A stretch of 49,479 bases of DNA from Clostridia bacterium (GTDB lineage: Bacteria > Bacillota > Clostridia > Oscillospirales > CAG-272): the NCBI GenBank assembly GCA_017407835.1, contig JAFQVV010000030.1, positions 1 through 49,479 on the forward strand. Reading direction: 5' to 3'. The notes under the pieces were generated by a model. That model worked only from the letters and a program-made list of their open reading frames with translations, ran no database searches and was not told the origin of the DNA. This document shows positions 7,545-16,094 of the stretch, one piece after another. The translations under genes and the position numbers were made by a program. How positions within the stretch are numbered: position 1 is the first letter of the stretch; every line of letters begins with the position of its first letter.

Positions 7545-8549
7545 CTATTTCTCCTGTACCACACCCACATATCCGCAGGCCTCGATGAGCGCCTGCCCCT
7601 CGGGGGAGAGCAGCCAATCCAGAAGTCGGGGCACATTGGGGTTGGTATTGTCGGCGCGATAGATGGCGTAGAACTCGGCCACCACGGGATAGCTCCCGTC
7701 ACGGATGTTGTCGGCGTCGGGATAGACACCGTTGAGAGACAGCATCTTCACCCCGTCATTGCCCACCATCCCCGCCATATAGTAGCGGAAAGAAAAGCCG
7801 ATGGAGCCCCCCGTCACCGCGAAGATGGATTTTCTTCCCATGGGCTGACCGGACATAAAAGCCTCCATCATGGTCTGGCTCCCGCTCCCCGCAAGCCGGG
7901 TTACGGGATTGATGATGCGGTTCGTCCCACCCACTTGGGCCCAGTTGGTGTATTCCCCGCTGTAGATTCCCCGCACCTGTTCCACGGTGAGATCATCCAC
8001 GGGGTTGTCCCGATTGACGAAAAAGACAAACGCCTCCCGACCGATGGGGAGATAGACCAGCTCCACCCCCGCATCGGCGGCATATTGCTTCTGCTCGGCC
8101 GAGGGAGCGGCGCAGAAGAGGACGTCGCAGTCCCCGTCCACCACAGCACGGTAGCCCCGCACGGTGTTGCGATACTGCATCTTGCTCTCGGGGGCAAAAT
8201 TCTCCCCGTAGTAATTATCGTCCGAAAATTCCCCACCCTCATAGGTCACCGAACCCTCGGGGTAGAGGGTATTGATAACGGCAGCATACACCGGCACCAG
8301 AGCCGCCGCTCCATCCAGAACAGGCAGCTCTCCTGTCAGTTCCAGAGAGGCTTCAATTTGCGGCAGATCCGAATCGGGCTCATGGGGGAGATAAGCCCCC
8401 ACATCCACCATCTGCGCGCGGGTGGCATCACTGAAATTGTTGGCCAGCCGACGGGTGAGGAGCAGATACATACTGCCGTTGAAGGCGGCGAAAAGCCCTA
8501 CGCAGAGCAAAAGAACCAGACATTGCCCCAAAACACGTCTCCCCTTCAT
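7545..8549 (-). CDS. Membrane-anchored PstS-like substrate-binding protein, orphan
   Basis: A 334-residue protein with an N-terminal hydrophobic segment at about 8-31 and no lipobox Cys, so it is probably a membrane-anchored extracytoplasmic protein. The rest resembles the PstS/PBP-like type of periplasmic binding protein. Supporting signs are the segments LPIGREAFVFFVNRDNPVDD and VEQVRGIYSGEYTNW, the ligand-loop-like AGSGSQTMMEAFM, and a C-terminal LLDWLLSPEGQALIEACGYV. No ABC permease or ATPase gene is nearby, so it may be a sensor or a buffering protein rather than a transporter part. It starts one base after the stop of the 46-residue gene upstream (TGAAATG), implying translational coupling. 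Confidence 0.8.
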   Translation of the reverse strand: MKGRRVLGQCLVLLLCVGLFAAFNGSMYLLLTRRLANNFSDATRAQMVDVGAYLPHEPDSDLPQIEASLELTGELPVLDGAAALVPVYAAVINTLYPEGSVTYEGGEFSDDNYYGENFAPESKMQYRNTVRGYRAVVDGDCDVLFCAAPSAEQKQYAADAGVELVYLPIGREAFVFFVNRDNPVDDLTVEQVRGIYSGEYTNWAQVGGTNRIINPVTRLAGSGSQTMMEAFMSGQPMGRKSIFAVTGGSIGFSFRYYMAGMVGNDGVKMLSLNGVYPDADNIRDGSYPVVAEFYAIYRADNTNPNVPRLLDWLLSPEGQALIEACGYVGVVQEK

Positions 8550-8550
8550 T

Positions 8551-8691
8551 TCACCACATCTCCTTCGCAATGAAATAAATGATGGAGCAATGCTCGTAAG
8601 CATAGATGGCATATGCCAGATGTACCGCCGTCAGTGCAAGGCAAACACCCAGCACAGACAGCAAAACTATCCTGAATGTACGTTCTTTCAT
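8551..8691 (-). CDS. 46-residue single-span membrane protein
   Basis: A mini-protein with a basic N-terminus (KERTFR), one hydrophobic helix at about 7-30 and a short aromatic tail ending in Met-Trp. The start at 8691 is supported by GAGGTGG just upstream. The gene is packed between the 82-residue membrane protein (7-base gap) and the PstS-like gene (its stop overlaps the spacing to the next ATG by one base). Tight packing argues that it is real despite its size. Function unknown; it could be a small partner of the binding protein. Confidence 0.65.
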   Translation of the reverse strand: MKERTFRIVLLSVLGVCLALTAVHLAYAIYAYEHCSIIYFIAKEMW

Positions 8692-8698
8692 ATCCACC

Positions 8699-8947
8699 TC
8701 ACATAAAAGCCACCGCAACAAACAACAGCACGGTAAAGGCAATTACTACAGCGGCAAGCAAACCTGCGATTACCGAAGAAATAATGAGCATCAATCGTCG
8801 ACTGCGCAGCTCCTCGGCTGAGATCGAATTCGGCACCCGTTTGTTCTGCTTTTTTGCGGTACAATAGCGCACCAGGCTCACGGCAAAAAAGAGGATCGCC
8901 GCCGCAGGAATTCCGTAAAACGCAAGTTGTGTCAGAATATAGGTCAT
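8699..8947 (-). CDS. 82-residue two-span membrane protein
   Basis: A small membrane protein with helices at about 5-27 and 53-81 joined by a basic and polar loop (KKQNKR, then SAEELRSRR). The start at 8947 has GAGGGGAG upstream; a reading from 9046 would overlap metH. It follows metH by 16 bases and precedes the 46-residue membrane gene by 7 bases. No family recognised. The genes at 8947, 8691 and 8549 together look like a cassette for a membrane complex. Confidence 0.7.
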   Translation of the reverse strand: MTYILTQLAFYGIPAAAILFFAVSLVRYCTAKKQNKRVPNSISAEELRSRRLMLIISSVIAGLLAAVVIAFTVLLFVAVAFM

Positions 8948-8963
8948 TTCATTCACTCCCCTC

Positions 8964-11351
8964 TCACTCGCCGAAAACCTCACCCGCAATCCGTGCGGCC
9001 TCTGCCGCATCACGAGCGTAGAAGTCGGCGCCAACCAGCTCGGCATACTCGAGTGTGAGTACCGCTCCGCCGACCATCACACGGCACTCGGCATCGGCAG
9101 CGCGCAGGGCATCGATGGTTTCCTTCATGGCACCTACCGTTGTAGTCATCAGCGCACTCAGCCCCACCAGCCTGATCTTTCGGTCCAGTGTTGCCCGAAC
9201 AATCTCCTCCAGCGGCACATCGCGCCCGAGATCGATTACCGTATATCCGTAATTTTCCAGCAACATACGTACAATATTCTTGCCGATGTCGTGAATGTCT
9301 CCCTTCACCGTAGCAAGCAGGATCTCTCCCCGCGTCTCGGTACTGCCGCTGGGTACGGTGCGAAGCAGATCAAAACCTTCTTTTGCCGCATCGGCAGATG
9401 CCATCAGCTGGGGCAAGAAAAGCTTGCCTTCGGCGAACCGCTTGCCAACCTCATCCAGTGCGGGAATAAGATGCGCATTGATGATCTCCATCGGCGGCAA
9501 ATCGGTGAGCAGGGCGCGCACCGCCGCCGCAGTTTCTTTTTTGCGTCCGGTCAGGATAAAGCCCGCCAACCCCTCGGGAGCGGCATCGGGTGCCGCACTT
9601 GGGGCGGGTGCCGCCGTTTGGGCGAGCATTGTCGGTGCCGCTTCAATAAACGCCGCCGCACCCACATCCTGTCCGCAAATCACGCGATATGCGGCAACGG
9701 CACTGCGGTAAGCCGCCGCGAGGGGGTTGAGAATGGGCATATCCAATCCCGCGCCGAAAGCGGCAGAAAGGAAAGCCGCATTGAGCGTTTCGCGCGCAGG
9801 CAGACCAAAGGACACATTGCTCACACCAAGCACCGTCCGAAGCCCCAGCTCACGCTTGACCATCGAAACAGCGCGAAGCGTCTCGCGCACCTGCGCCTGA
9901 TTGGTCGATGCTGTCAGCACCAGACAATCGATGAGTACATCCTCACGCGGAATACCGATCGCCAGCGCACGGTCAAGAATACGCCGCGCAATGGCAAGAC
10001 GCCCCTCTGCCGTATCGGGAATTCCGTCCTCGTCCAGCGTCAGACCAACCACCGCAGCACCGTAGCGGCGCGCAATGGGCAGAACAGCGGCAAGGCTTTC
10101 TTCCTTGCCGTTGACCGAGTTGATGATCGGCTTACCGCAGTAAACCCGTACCGCCGCCTCGATCGCGGCAGGATCCGAGCTGTCGATCTGCAGGGGCAGG
10201 GGTGACACCGCCTGAATCGCCCCCACCAATCGACGCAGAACAGCCGGCTCGTCCAGCTCTGGCATTCCCGCGTTCACGTCGAGCAGGTCAGCCCCCGCCT
10301 CCTGCTGTGCAATCGCCTCGCTGACCACATACGCATCATCGTGATTGCGCAGTGCTTCCTTGAGCTTCTTTTTGCCCGTGGGGTTGATGCGCTCACCGAT
10401 CACCGCAACATTCGCCCCCGAGAGCTCAACCACGCGTCCCGTTCCCGTAAAAACGGTCCGACGAACGGGCAGACGGGGTGCGGGGGAAGTCTTGTCCAAC
10501 ATTTGCCGCAGACCGCGGATAAATGCGGGAGATGTACCGCAGCATCCGCCGAGCACAGTAACACCTTCTGCCGCCATGACGGCGCAGGCATCCACAAATG
10601 CCTCGGGGGTAATATCATAAACTGTCTTTCCTGCCGTGATGCGAGGCAATCCGGCGTTCGGCTGTACCATCACGGGGACTGTCGCATAGTCGAGAATCTC
10701 CCGCACCGGCGGCAGTGCCTCCACCGGACCGAGCGAGCAATTGAGACCAATGGCATCAGCGCCGAGGGCAGAGAGCGTCACTGCCGCCGTGGCAGGATCG
10801 GTGCCGAGGAAGGTGCGCCCGTCGGCCGAGAAGGTCATGGTGACAAACACCGGCAGATCGCAATTCTCTTTTGCCGCCAGCAGAGCCGCCTTTGCTTCAA
10901 GCAAATCGGCCATCGTCTCGATCAGCACCAGATCGGCGCCCGCCGCAGCACCCGCACGGACAACTTCGGCAAAGAGGGCATATGCCGCATCAAAGGAAAG
11001 GGTACCCAACGGTTCAAGCAGTGCCCCGCTCGGTCCAATGTCCAGCGCCACCGCCACATCTCTCTCGACCGAATCCGCCGCCTCGCGTGCCAGACGAACA
11101 GCGGCCGCAACGACACCCTCCACCGACAGAGAAGCATCTCCCTCCGCCAGCTTTCGCGCATTTGCACCGAAGGTATTTGCCGTAATCACGTCAGCACCTG
11201 CCGCCACATATTCGGCATGAATTTCGCGCACCACATCGGGGTGCGTCAGGTTCAGCCGTTCGGGCAGATCTCCCGCGCGCAGACCGCGTGCCTGCAGCAT
11301 CGTTCCCATGGCACCGTCAAACAATACAAATGATTTTCTGCAATCTTTCAT
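8964..11351 (-). CDS. metH: Cobalamin-dependent methionine synthase without activation domain
   Basis: A 795-residue MetH that transfers the methyl group of methyltetrahydrofolate to homocysteine through cobalamin. The homocysteine methyltransferase domain spans about 1-290, with zinc Cys C205 (GLNCS) and C270/C271 (GGCCGT). The pterin-binding domain spans about 310-570, with GERINPTGKKKL at its start. The cap and B12-binding domains follow at about 590-795, with KGDIHDIGKN holding the cobalt-ligating H687. The chain stops there, so the reactivation domain of long MetH proteins is missing. It is supplied by the separate gene at 11377-11973, 25 bases upstream. Start at 11351 with GAAGGAAG ahead. 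Confidence 0.95.
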   Translation of the reverse strand: MKDCRKSFVLFDGAMGTMLQARGLRAGDLPERLNLTHPDVVREIHAEYVAAGADVITANTFGANARKLAEGDASLSVEGVVAAAVRLAREAADSVERDVAVALDIGPSGALLEPLGTLSFDAAYALFAEVVRAGAAAGADLVLIETMADLLEAKAALLAAKENCDLPVFVTMTFSADGRTFLGTDPATAAVTLSALGADAIGLNCSLGPVEALPPVREILDYATVPVMVQPNAGLPRITAGKTVYDITPEAFVDACAVMAAEGVTVLGGCCGTSPAFIRGLRQMLDKTSPAPRLPVRRTVFTGTGRVVELSGANVAVIGERINPTGKKKLKEALRNHDDAYVVSEAIAQQEAGADLLDVNAGMPELDEPAVLRRLVGAIQAVSPLPLQIDSSDPAAIEAAVRVYCGKPIINSVNGKEESLAAVLPIARRYGAAVVGLTLDEDGIPDTAEGRLAIARRILDRALAIGIPREDVLIDCLVLTASTNQAQVRETLRAVSMVKRELGLRTVLGVSNVSFGLPARETLNAAFLSAAFGAGLDMPILNPLAAAYRSAVAAYRVICGQDVGAAAFIEAAPTMLAQTAAPAPSAAPDAAPEGLAGFILTGRKKETAAAVRALLTDLPPMEIINAHLIPALDEVGKRFAEGKLFLPQLMASADAAKEGFDLLRTVPSGSTETRGEILLATVKGDIHDIGKNIVRMLLENYGYTVIDLGRDVPLEEIVRATLDRKIRLVGLSALMTTTVGAMKETIDALRAADAECRVMVGGAVLTLEYAELVGADFYARDAAEAARIAGEVFGE

Positions 11352-11376
11352 GGTTATTTCGCTTCCTTCTTTTGTT

Positions 11377-11973
11377 TCAGGCGCATCCTACGATCGCCGT
11401 AATGCTTTTTCGGGGCAGCATCATGCCCGAATCGGTCAGGGTAAGCCCAAGCTGACGGGGGGCATCAATCACAGCAAGCAGACGCCCCTGTATCTCCAGC
11501 GGCAGATCGCCGTACCCGGGGCTGTAACGCCAGGTATCATGTGCAGGCATCAGTCTCTCGGCGGCATCGGCGGCTTCTTCAACCAGCAGGCTGCAAGCGG
11601 TGTCAAAATACATCGCCGCAATCGGGTCAGCCGACAGTCCCGCCAGCGCCCGCTCAATACCCAACCCCAACGTCACTGCAAACAATATACAATCCCGACA
11701 GCCCGCCAGATGGGCTGTGATATCCTTTCCCGGCAGTGTCAAGGTACTCCCCGCAAGGGAAAGGGTATCCTCCCCCCATGCCAGCGGGAACCGCCGCCAG
11801 AGGACACGGGGATCGGCGGCCGCCGCCGCGCATGCGATGGCATCCTCAGCCGCTTGGCGCAGATCCTCGGTCTGGGCCGCATCGGGGCAGCCGAGGGTGC
11901 GCAGGAGCGCATCGGGGTGCAAGGTCAGGGTAGTCCGATCCAGCGCGATCAGCCCGCCTGTCTGCTCATGCAT
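11377..11973 (-). CDS. MetH activation (reactivation) domain protein
   Basis: A 198-residue stand-alone version of the S-adenosylmethionine-binding activation domain of MetH. This domain reductively remethylates oxidised cobalamin. Signs are WRYSPGYGDLPLEIQ near the C-terminus (the R-x-S-x-GYGD signature of the domain) and the helix LFAVTLGLGIER in the middle. Together with the 795-residue MetH it forms a split enzyme like the two-protein system known from Thermotoga maritima. The ATG at 11973 is preferred over a GTG nine bases upstream, because GAGGAG lies at the right distance only for the ATG. It lies between malQ and metH in one operon. Confidence 0.88.
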   Translation of the reverse strand: MHEQTGGLIALDRTTLTLHPDALLRTLGCPDAAQTEDLRQAAEDAIACAAAAADPRVLWRRFPLAWGEDTLSLAGSTLTLPGKDITAHLAGCRDCILFAVTLGLGIERALAGLSADPIAAMYFDTACSLLVEEAADAAERLMPAHDTWRYSPGYGDLPLEIQGRLLAVIDAPRQLGLTLTDSGMMLPRKSITAIVGCA

Positions 11974-12012
11974 GATCCTCACTCCTCAAAAATTTTTCTT
12001 TGATCCGCATCA

Positions 12013-13452
12013 TCAAGTGCTTCCCCGTCCGTACAAACGATTGAAGTCACGGAATTTTCCGCGGTCAATCGTCGACAATTGCTCCCGCGTCAGGCGGTAG
12101 CTCCAGTTGCCGCCGCTCTTGCCCGGCGTGTTGAAGCGCGTATCGCTACCGTAGAAGAGCAGATCCTGCACAGGGAGCACCAGCAGTCCCGCGTGGCTGG
12201 CAAACATCGTGCGCAAAATTGCATCGGCACTGCCATCCCAGTCGCTCCCTGCATAACCGCAATAGGCAAACAGACGGCAGCGATCGGTCTCGGGCATCTC
12301 CCAAATATAGCCGAGCAGCGTGTTATTGTCATGCGTACCCGTGTAGGCCACACAGTTGTGGGGGTAATGATGGGGTAGATGCGGCGTGTCTTGGTCGCCC
12401 AGAAAGGCAAACTGCAGCACACGCATCCCCGGAAGGCCGCTATCACGAACCAATGCCGCCGCATCCGGCGTAATATCCCCCAAATCCTCGGCGATCAGCA
12501 GCTTGTCGCCGCACACCTCACGCATGGCGCGAACAAACTCCATTCCGGGCCCCTCAAGCCATCTTCCGTTCCGCGCCGTCCTCTCCCCCGCGGGGATGGC
12601 ATAATAGGACGCAAGCCCTCGGAAGTGATCAATCCGCACACCATCAAAGCATTCGGTCATCCATCGCATCCGCTCACGCCACCATGCGAAACCGTCGGCG
12701 CGCATCTTTGCCCAATCGTAGAGGGGATTGCCCCACAACTGCCCATCGGCACAGAAATAATCGGGGGGGACACCCGCCACATCGGTTGGCATATGCGCCT
12801 CATCCAGCAAAAATTGCTCGGGGGCTCCCCAAACATCTGCACTGTCATGCGCCACATAAATCGGAACATCGCCGATCACTGCAATGCCGCGGCGATTGGC
12901 ATGGGCTTTGATTTTCGCCCACTGCGTAAAGCACATATACTCTGCAAATCGCCATGTCCGCAGTGCGGTCGGATCAGGTTCGTCCACCGTCCACTCGGTC
13001 CACGGTATATACCCGTTAGCTGCCCGCAGTGCCATGAAGCGGCAGAACGACTCGATCTGCGGATGATCGGCAAAAAATGCATCCATTGCTCCGTCATCCC
13101 CAAACCGCTGTGCGGCACGTCCGAGCAGCTCCATGCGCTCACGGTGAAGGCGATCAAATTCACAGCGGTAAGGCGTCTGCTGCGCCGCCGCCCCCAGTTC
13201 ACCCGCCGTGATCAGCCCCTCGCGATAGAGCGCAGGCAGATCAACAAAAAAGGGATTGCCCGAGAAAGCACCGAATGACTTGTAGGGCGAATGGTACGCA
13301 TCGGGCAGACAAAACGGAAGCACCTGCCAAACGGAAAAGCCACAATCCGCCAGAAAGTCAATCCACTCCAGCGCTTCATCCCCAAACGAGCCACAGGAAA
13401 ACTCACCCCACAGCGAGGAAATATGCATCAGTACACCACTTGCACGCTTCAT
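12013..13452 (-). CDS. malQ: 4-alpha-glucanotransferase (amylomaltase)
   Basis: A 479-residue GH77 enzyme that transfers alpha-1,4-glucan chains between maltodextrins in the cytosol. The catalytic set is visible: nucleophile Asp in DGVRIDHFRG (D275), acid/base Glu in LIAEDLG (E322) and the third Asp in GTHDNNT (D375). The N-terminal SSLWGEFSCGSFG and SPYKSFGAFSGNPFFVDL stretches are GH77 hallmarks. The ATG at 13452 has AAAGGGAG upstream; a GTG six bases earlier would be too close to it. It is first in the operon with the methionine synthase genes and has a promoter at 13490-13518. Why glucan and methionine genes are joined is not obvious. Confidence 0.95.
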   Translation of the reverse strand: MKRASGVLMHISSLWGEFSCGSFGDEALEWIDFLADCGFSVWQVLPFCLPDAYHSPYKSFGAFSGNPFFVDLPALYREGLITAGELGAAAQQTPYRCEFDRLHRERMELLGRAAQRFGDDGAMDAFFADHPQIESFCRFMALRAANGYIPWTEWTVDEPDPTALRTWRFAEYMCFTQWAKIKAHANRRGIAVIGDVPIYVAHDSADVWGAPEQFLLDEAHMPTDVAGVPPDYFCADGQLWGNPLYDWAKMRADGFAWWRERMRWMTECFDGVRIDHFRGLASYYAIPAGERTARNGRWLEGPGMEFVRAMREVCGDKLLIAEDLGDITPDAAALVRDSGLPGMRVLQFAFLGDQDTPHLPHHYPHNCVAYTGTHDNNTLLGYIWEMPETDRCRLFAYCGYAGSDWDGSADAILRTMFASHAGLLVLPVQDLLFYGSDTRFNTPGKSGGNWSYRLTREQLSTIDRGKFRDFNRLYGRGST

Positions 13453-13489
13453 TCGCACTCTCCCTTTCTTCGCATCTTGCTATGGATAT

Positions 13490-13518
13490 ATTATGCCGCA
13501 AACACGGGAATTTGTCAA
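13490..13518 (-). promoter_or_regulatory. Promoter of the malQ-metH operon
   Basis: Minus strand: TTGACA (13513-13518), 17-bp spacer ending in TTGCGG, CATAAT (13490-13495). The TTGCGG directly before the -10 recurs in the yicC and tRNA-Gly promoters. Confidence 0.8.
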
Positions 13519-13524
13519 GGTCTT

Positions 13525-13614
13525 GAACTCCGGGGCTTTGCCCCAAACCCCACTCAAGGGGGATTTTTTGAAAAAAATCCCCCTTGAGAATCCCCCAAAA
13601 AACTTGCACAAACC
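13525..13614 (+). repeat. Dispersed hairpin repeat, copy 1
   Basis: The unit runs from a small hairpin GGGGCTTTGCCCC, then AAACCCC, to a long stem of 17 bp (13553-13588, arms CTCAAGGGGGATTTTTT) with a one-base loop, then AATCCC, an A-run and CTTGCAC. The same order of elements occurs on the minus strand at 18274-18353. Stem bases differ between the two copies but pairing is kept. It lies between the malQ promoter and the end of rlmN. Confidence 0.8.
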
Positions 13615-13642
13615 CTCTTTTTTCAAGTTTTCACGGAGGGGT

Positions 13643-13678
13643 TTGGGGAGGTGCCTTTTACAAAAGGCTCCTCCCCAA
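13643..13678 (-). terminator. Terminator-like hairpin after rlmN
   Basis: An almost perfect 17-bp stem (arms 13643-13659 and 13662-13678) with a 2-nt loop lies five bases after the rlmN stop. No good T-run follows on the minus strand. Its GGGGTTTGGGG edge links it to the dispersed repeat family in this window. It probably ends the long yicC-rlmN operon. Confidence 0.65.
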
Positions 13679-13683
13679 GGTCT

Positions 13684-14715
13684 TTATACTTCGCCCCGCC
13701 GCAGCTGGCCGCAGGAGGCATCAATATCGCTCCCCAGCTTGCGGCGCACCGTCGCGCGGATTCCCCGCTTCTCCAGCACCGCCGCAAAGGCTTTGATTGA
13801 TCGTTCATCCGACGCCGAAAACTGTCTCTCCCCAACCGGATTGACGGGAATCAGATTCACGTGAATCGGCATTGTCTCGGTACGGCTGCGCAGCCCGCGA
13901 TTGAGCCGCTCGGCCAGCCGCTCAGCCTGTGCGGGCGAATCGTTCTCCCCCGCAATCAGGGTGTATTCAAACGAAATCCGCCGCCCCGTTTTTCGCCAGT
14001 AATCGCGGCAGGTCGAGAGCAGCGTATCAATTCCCCACTTGCGGTTGACAGGCATCAGCGCCGATCGCGTTTCGTCATCGGGCGCGTGGAGGGAAATGGA
14101 CAGAGTAATGGGCAATTCCTCCTCAGCAAGCTGCGCGATTTTGTCACACAAACCACAGGTAGAGAGCGAAATGTGCCGATATCCGATATTCAAGCCGCGT
14201 GCATCTCCCACCAGACGAAGAAAACGCAGCACATTGTCATAATTATCCAGCGGCTCGCCGATGCCCATCAGCACAATGCCGCCAACGCGCAGCCCGCTGT
14301 CCGCCTGCGCCGCAAGTATCTGGCCGATCAGCTCCCCCGCCTCAAGATCACGCACCTTGCCGCCGATGGTGGACGCGCAGAAAGCGCACCCCATCCGACA
14401 GCCGACCTGCGAACTGAGGCAAATGGTCACGCCATGCTTGTAGTGCATCAGCACGCTCTCCACACAGTTGCCGTCAGACAGCGAAAACAGATATTTGATT
14501 GTCCCATCCAATGCCGAGACCAGCTTACGGGAAACACCGGGCAGATGATAGTCTGCCGTCAGCTGCTCGCGCAGGGCAAGCGGCAGATTGGTCATATCGC
14601 AGGGCGCCACCCCGCGGTGGAGCTGATCAAAGATCTGCCCCGCACGATATCGCGGCTGTCCCAGCTCTGCCATGCGGCACTCAAGCTCGGGCAGCGTATA
14701 AGAAAGAAGGTTCAT
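13684..14715 (-). CDS. rlmN: 23S rRNA (A2503-C2) / tRNA methyltransferase
   Basis: A 343-residue radical-SAM methyltransferase that methylates C2 of A2503 in 23S rRNA and of A37 in some tRNAs. The iron-sulfur Cys motif CRMGCAFC is at 106-113. The substrate-methylated Cys is near the C-terminus in DIDASCGQLR (C335), as in RlmN. The tail RRKLGSDIDASCGQL is the RlmN type rather than the resistance enzyme Cfr, and the chromosomal setting supports this. Start at 14715 with GAAAGG upstream. It is last in the operon; in many Firmicutes prpC and prkC follow here, but in this window malQ follows. Confidence 0.96.
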   Translation of the reverse strand: MNLLSYTLPELECRMAELGQPRYRAGQIFDQLHRGVAPCDMTNLPLALREQLTADYHLPGVSRKLVSALDGTIKYLFSLSDGNCVESVLMHYKHGVTICLSSQVGCRMGCAFCASTIGGKVRDLEAGELIGQILAAQADSGLRVGGIVLMGIGEPLDNYDNVLRFLRLVGDARGLNIGYRHISLSTCGLCDKIAQLAEEELPITLSISLHAPDDETRSALMPVNRKWGIDTLLSTCRDYWRKTGRRISFEYTLIAGENDSPAQAERLAERLNRGLRSRTETMPIHVNLIPVNPVGERQFSASDERSIKAFAAVLEKRGIRATVRRKLGSDIDASCGQLRRGEV

Positions 14716-14753
14716 AGTCAGCCTTTCAAATTCTTCATGTTGGAAAGTTTAGG

Positions 14754-14815
14754 CGGGGTGCAGGGTGCCCGTCTCAAAGGGCAGCCCTGCCGGGGCGTGG
14801 GGCAGCGCCCCACCC
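14754..14815 (+). repeat. GC-rich intergenic repeat related to the dispersed hairpin family
   Basis: The stretch between rsmB and rlmN contains a hairpin (AAGGGCAGCCCT region) followed by GGGGCGTGGGGCAGCGCCCC. The latter closely resembles GGGGTTTGGGGCAGCGCCCC at 18329-18348. The long A/T stem of the full repeat is missing, so this seems to be a partial copy. Confidence 0.5.
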
Positions 14816-16093
14816 TTACCTCCGCTCCATTGCGCAGAAATAGAATCCGTCGGTTCGATCTGCATCGGGGGTAAGCGTCCGCTCTTCGACCACAACAAAT
14901 TCGGGATGCGCGGCGAGAAAGGGCGCGGTTACGCCCTGATTCTCGGCAGGAAGCAGCGTGCAGGTCGAATAAACCAGCCGTCCGCCCACGCGAACATAGC
15001 TCGCCGCTGCTGCCAAAATATCGGCTTGGATGGCGGGCAAACGCTCCGCCGCCTCAATCGACTTGTAGCGCAAATCCGGCTTTTTCCCCAGCACGCCCAG
15101 TCCGGAGCAGGGCACATCGCAGATGACACGGTCGGCACAACCGACCAATTCCTCCACCACCGTGCGCGCATCCCGCGCCGCAGTTTCAATGATGGATATC
15201 CCCAATCGCTCCGCACCCGATCGCACAAGCGAGAGCTTATTCTCATGTAAATCGGCGGAAATTACCCGCCCACGATTGCCCATATCAATCGCCGCCCCGA
15301 AGGATTTCGCCCCCGGGCAGGCGCAAAGATCCAGCACAAGCTCACCCGCCTGTGCCCCCAACGCCGCCACACAGCGCTGGGATGCCTCATCCTGCACAAA
15401 GCAGTCGCCCTCAGCAAAACCGGGCAGCTCGGTGGGGTTCATCGACCCCGATAGCCGAATGCCGCTCTCCGCGGCACATGGGGATGCCGCAATGCCTGCC
15501 GCCGCAAGCCGCGCCAGATATGCGTCGCGGCTGACGCGAAGCGTGTTGACACGCAGAGTCAGGGGCGGCGTTTTCCCAAACGCCGCCAAGATCGATGCCG
15601 CGCGGGAAAGACCAAAGGCTTCAATGAAGGCCGAACAAATTGGCTCAGCTGCCGAATACACCACCGACATCGAGCGGGCATCTGTGGGATCGGGGAAAAC
15701 GAATTCATCTTTCTGCCGCCCGTAGCTGCGCAGAATTGCATTGACAAATCCCCGCACGCGACGGGGAGCAAGCTCGACCGTCTCATTGACCGCCGCGTGT
15801 GCGGGGACTCGATCGAGATAACGCAGCTGATAAATGCCCAGCCGCAGAAGAGCGCGCACCCGCGGCTCAATCTCCCGCGCCGCCAGACCATCGATGATGG
15901 CATCCAGCGTCAGCGCTCGCTCAATTACACCATAAACCAGCGTGGTCAGCAATGCACGGTCGGCAGAGGAGAGCTTGTGCCGCCGCAGGGCATGGTCAAG
16001 GGCAATGTTCGGATACTGCCCCTTTTCAGCCCAGTCAAGCAGCAGCGCAAATGCCAGCGCACGGGGCGACTTTTCGCTAATCTGTTCCGCCAT
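14816..16093 (-). CDS. rsmB: 16S rRNA (C967-C5) methyltransferase
   Basis: A 425-residue RsmB that makes m5C967 in 16S rRNA with S-adenosylmethionine. An N-terminal NusB-like helical domain covers about 1-135 (ALLTTLVYGVIERALTLD). The methyltransferase part has the SAM motif CACPGAKS and the two catalytic Cys regions CDVPCSGLG and VYSTCTL, and ends in DGFYFCAMERR. PGAKS replaces the more common PGGKT, but this variant is seen in the family. The ATG at 16093 has CAGGAG upstream and lies one base after the stop of the zinc protease gene; a longer reading would overlap that gene. Confidence 0.95.
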   Translation of the reverse strand: MAEQISEKSPRALAFALLLDWAEKGQYPNIALDHALRRHKLSSADRALLTTLVYGVIERALTLDAIIDGLAAREIEPRVRALLRLGIYQLRYLDRVPAHAAVNETVELAPRRVRGFVNAILRSYGRQKDEFVFPDPTDARSMSVVYSAAEPICSAFIEAFGLSRAASILAAFGKTPPLTLRVNTLRVSRDAYLARLAAAGIAASPCAAESGIRLSGSMNPTELPGFAEGDCFVQDEASQRCVAALGAQAGELVLDLCACPGAKSFGAAIDMGNRGRVISADLHENKLSLVRSGAERLGISIIETAARDARTVVEELVGCADRVICDVPCSGLGVLGKKPDLRYKSIEAAERLPAIQADILAAAASYVRVGGRLVYSTCTLLPAENQGVTAPFLAAHPEFVVVEERTLTPDADRTDGFYFCAMERR

Positions 16094-16094
16094 G

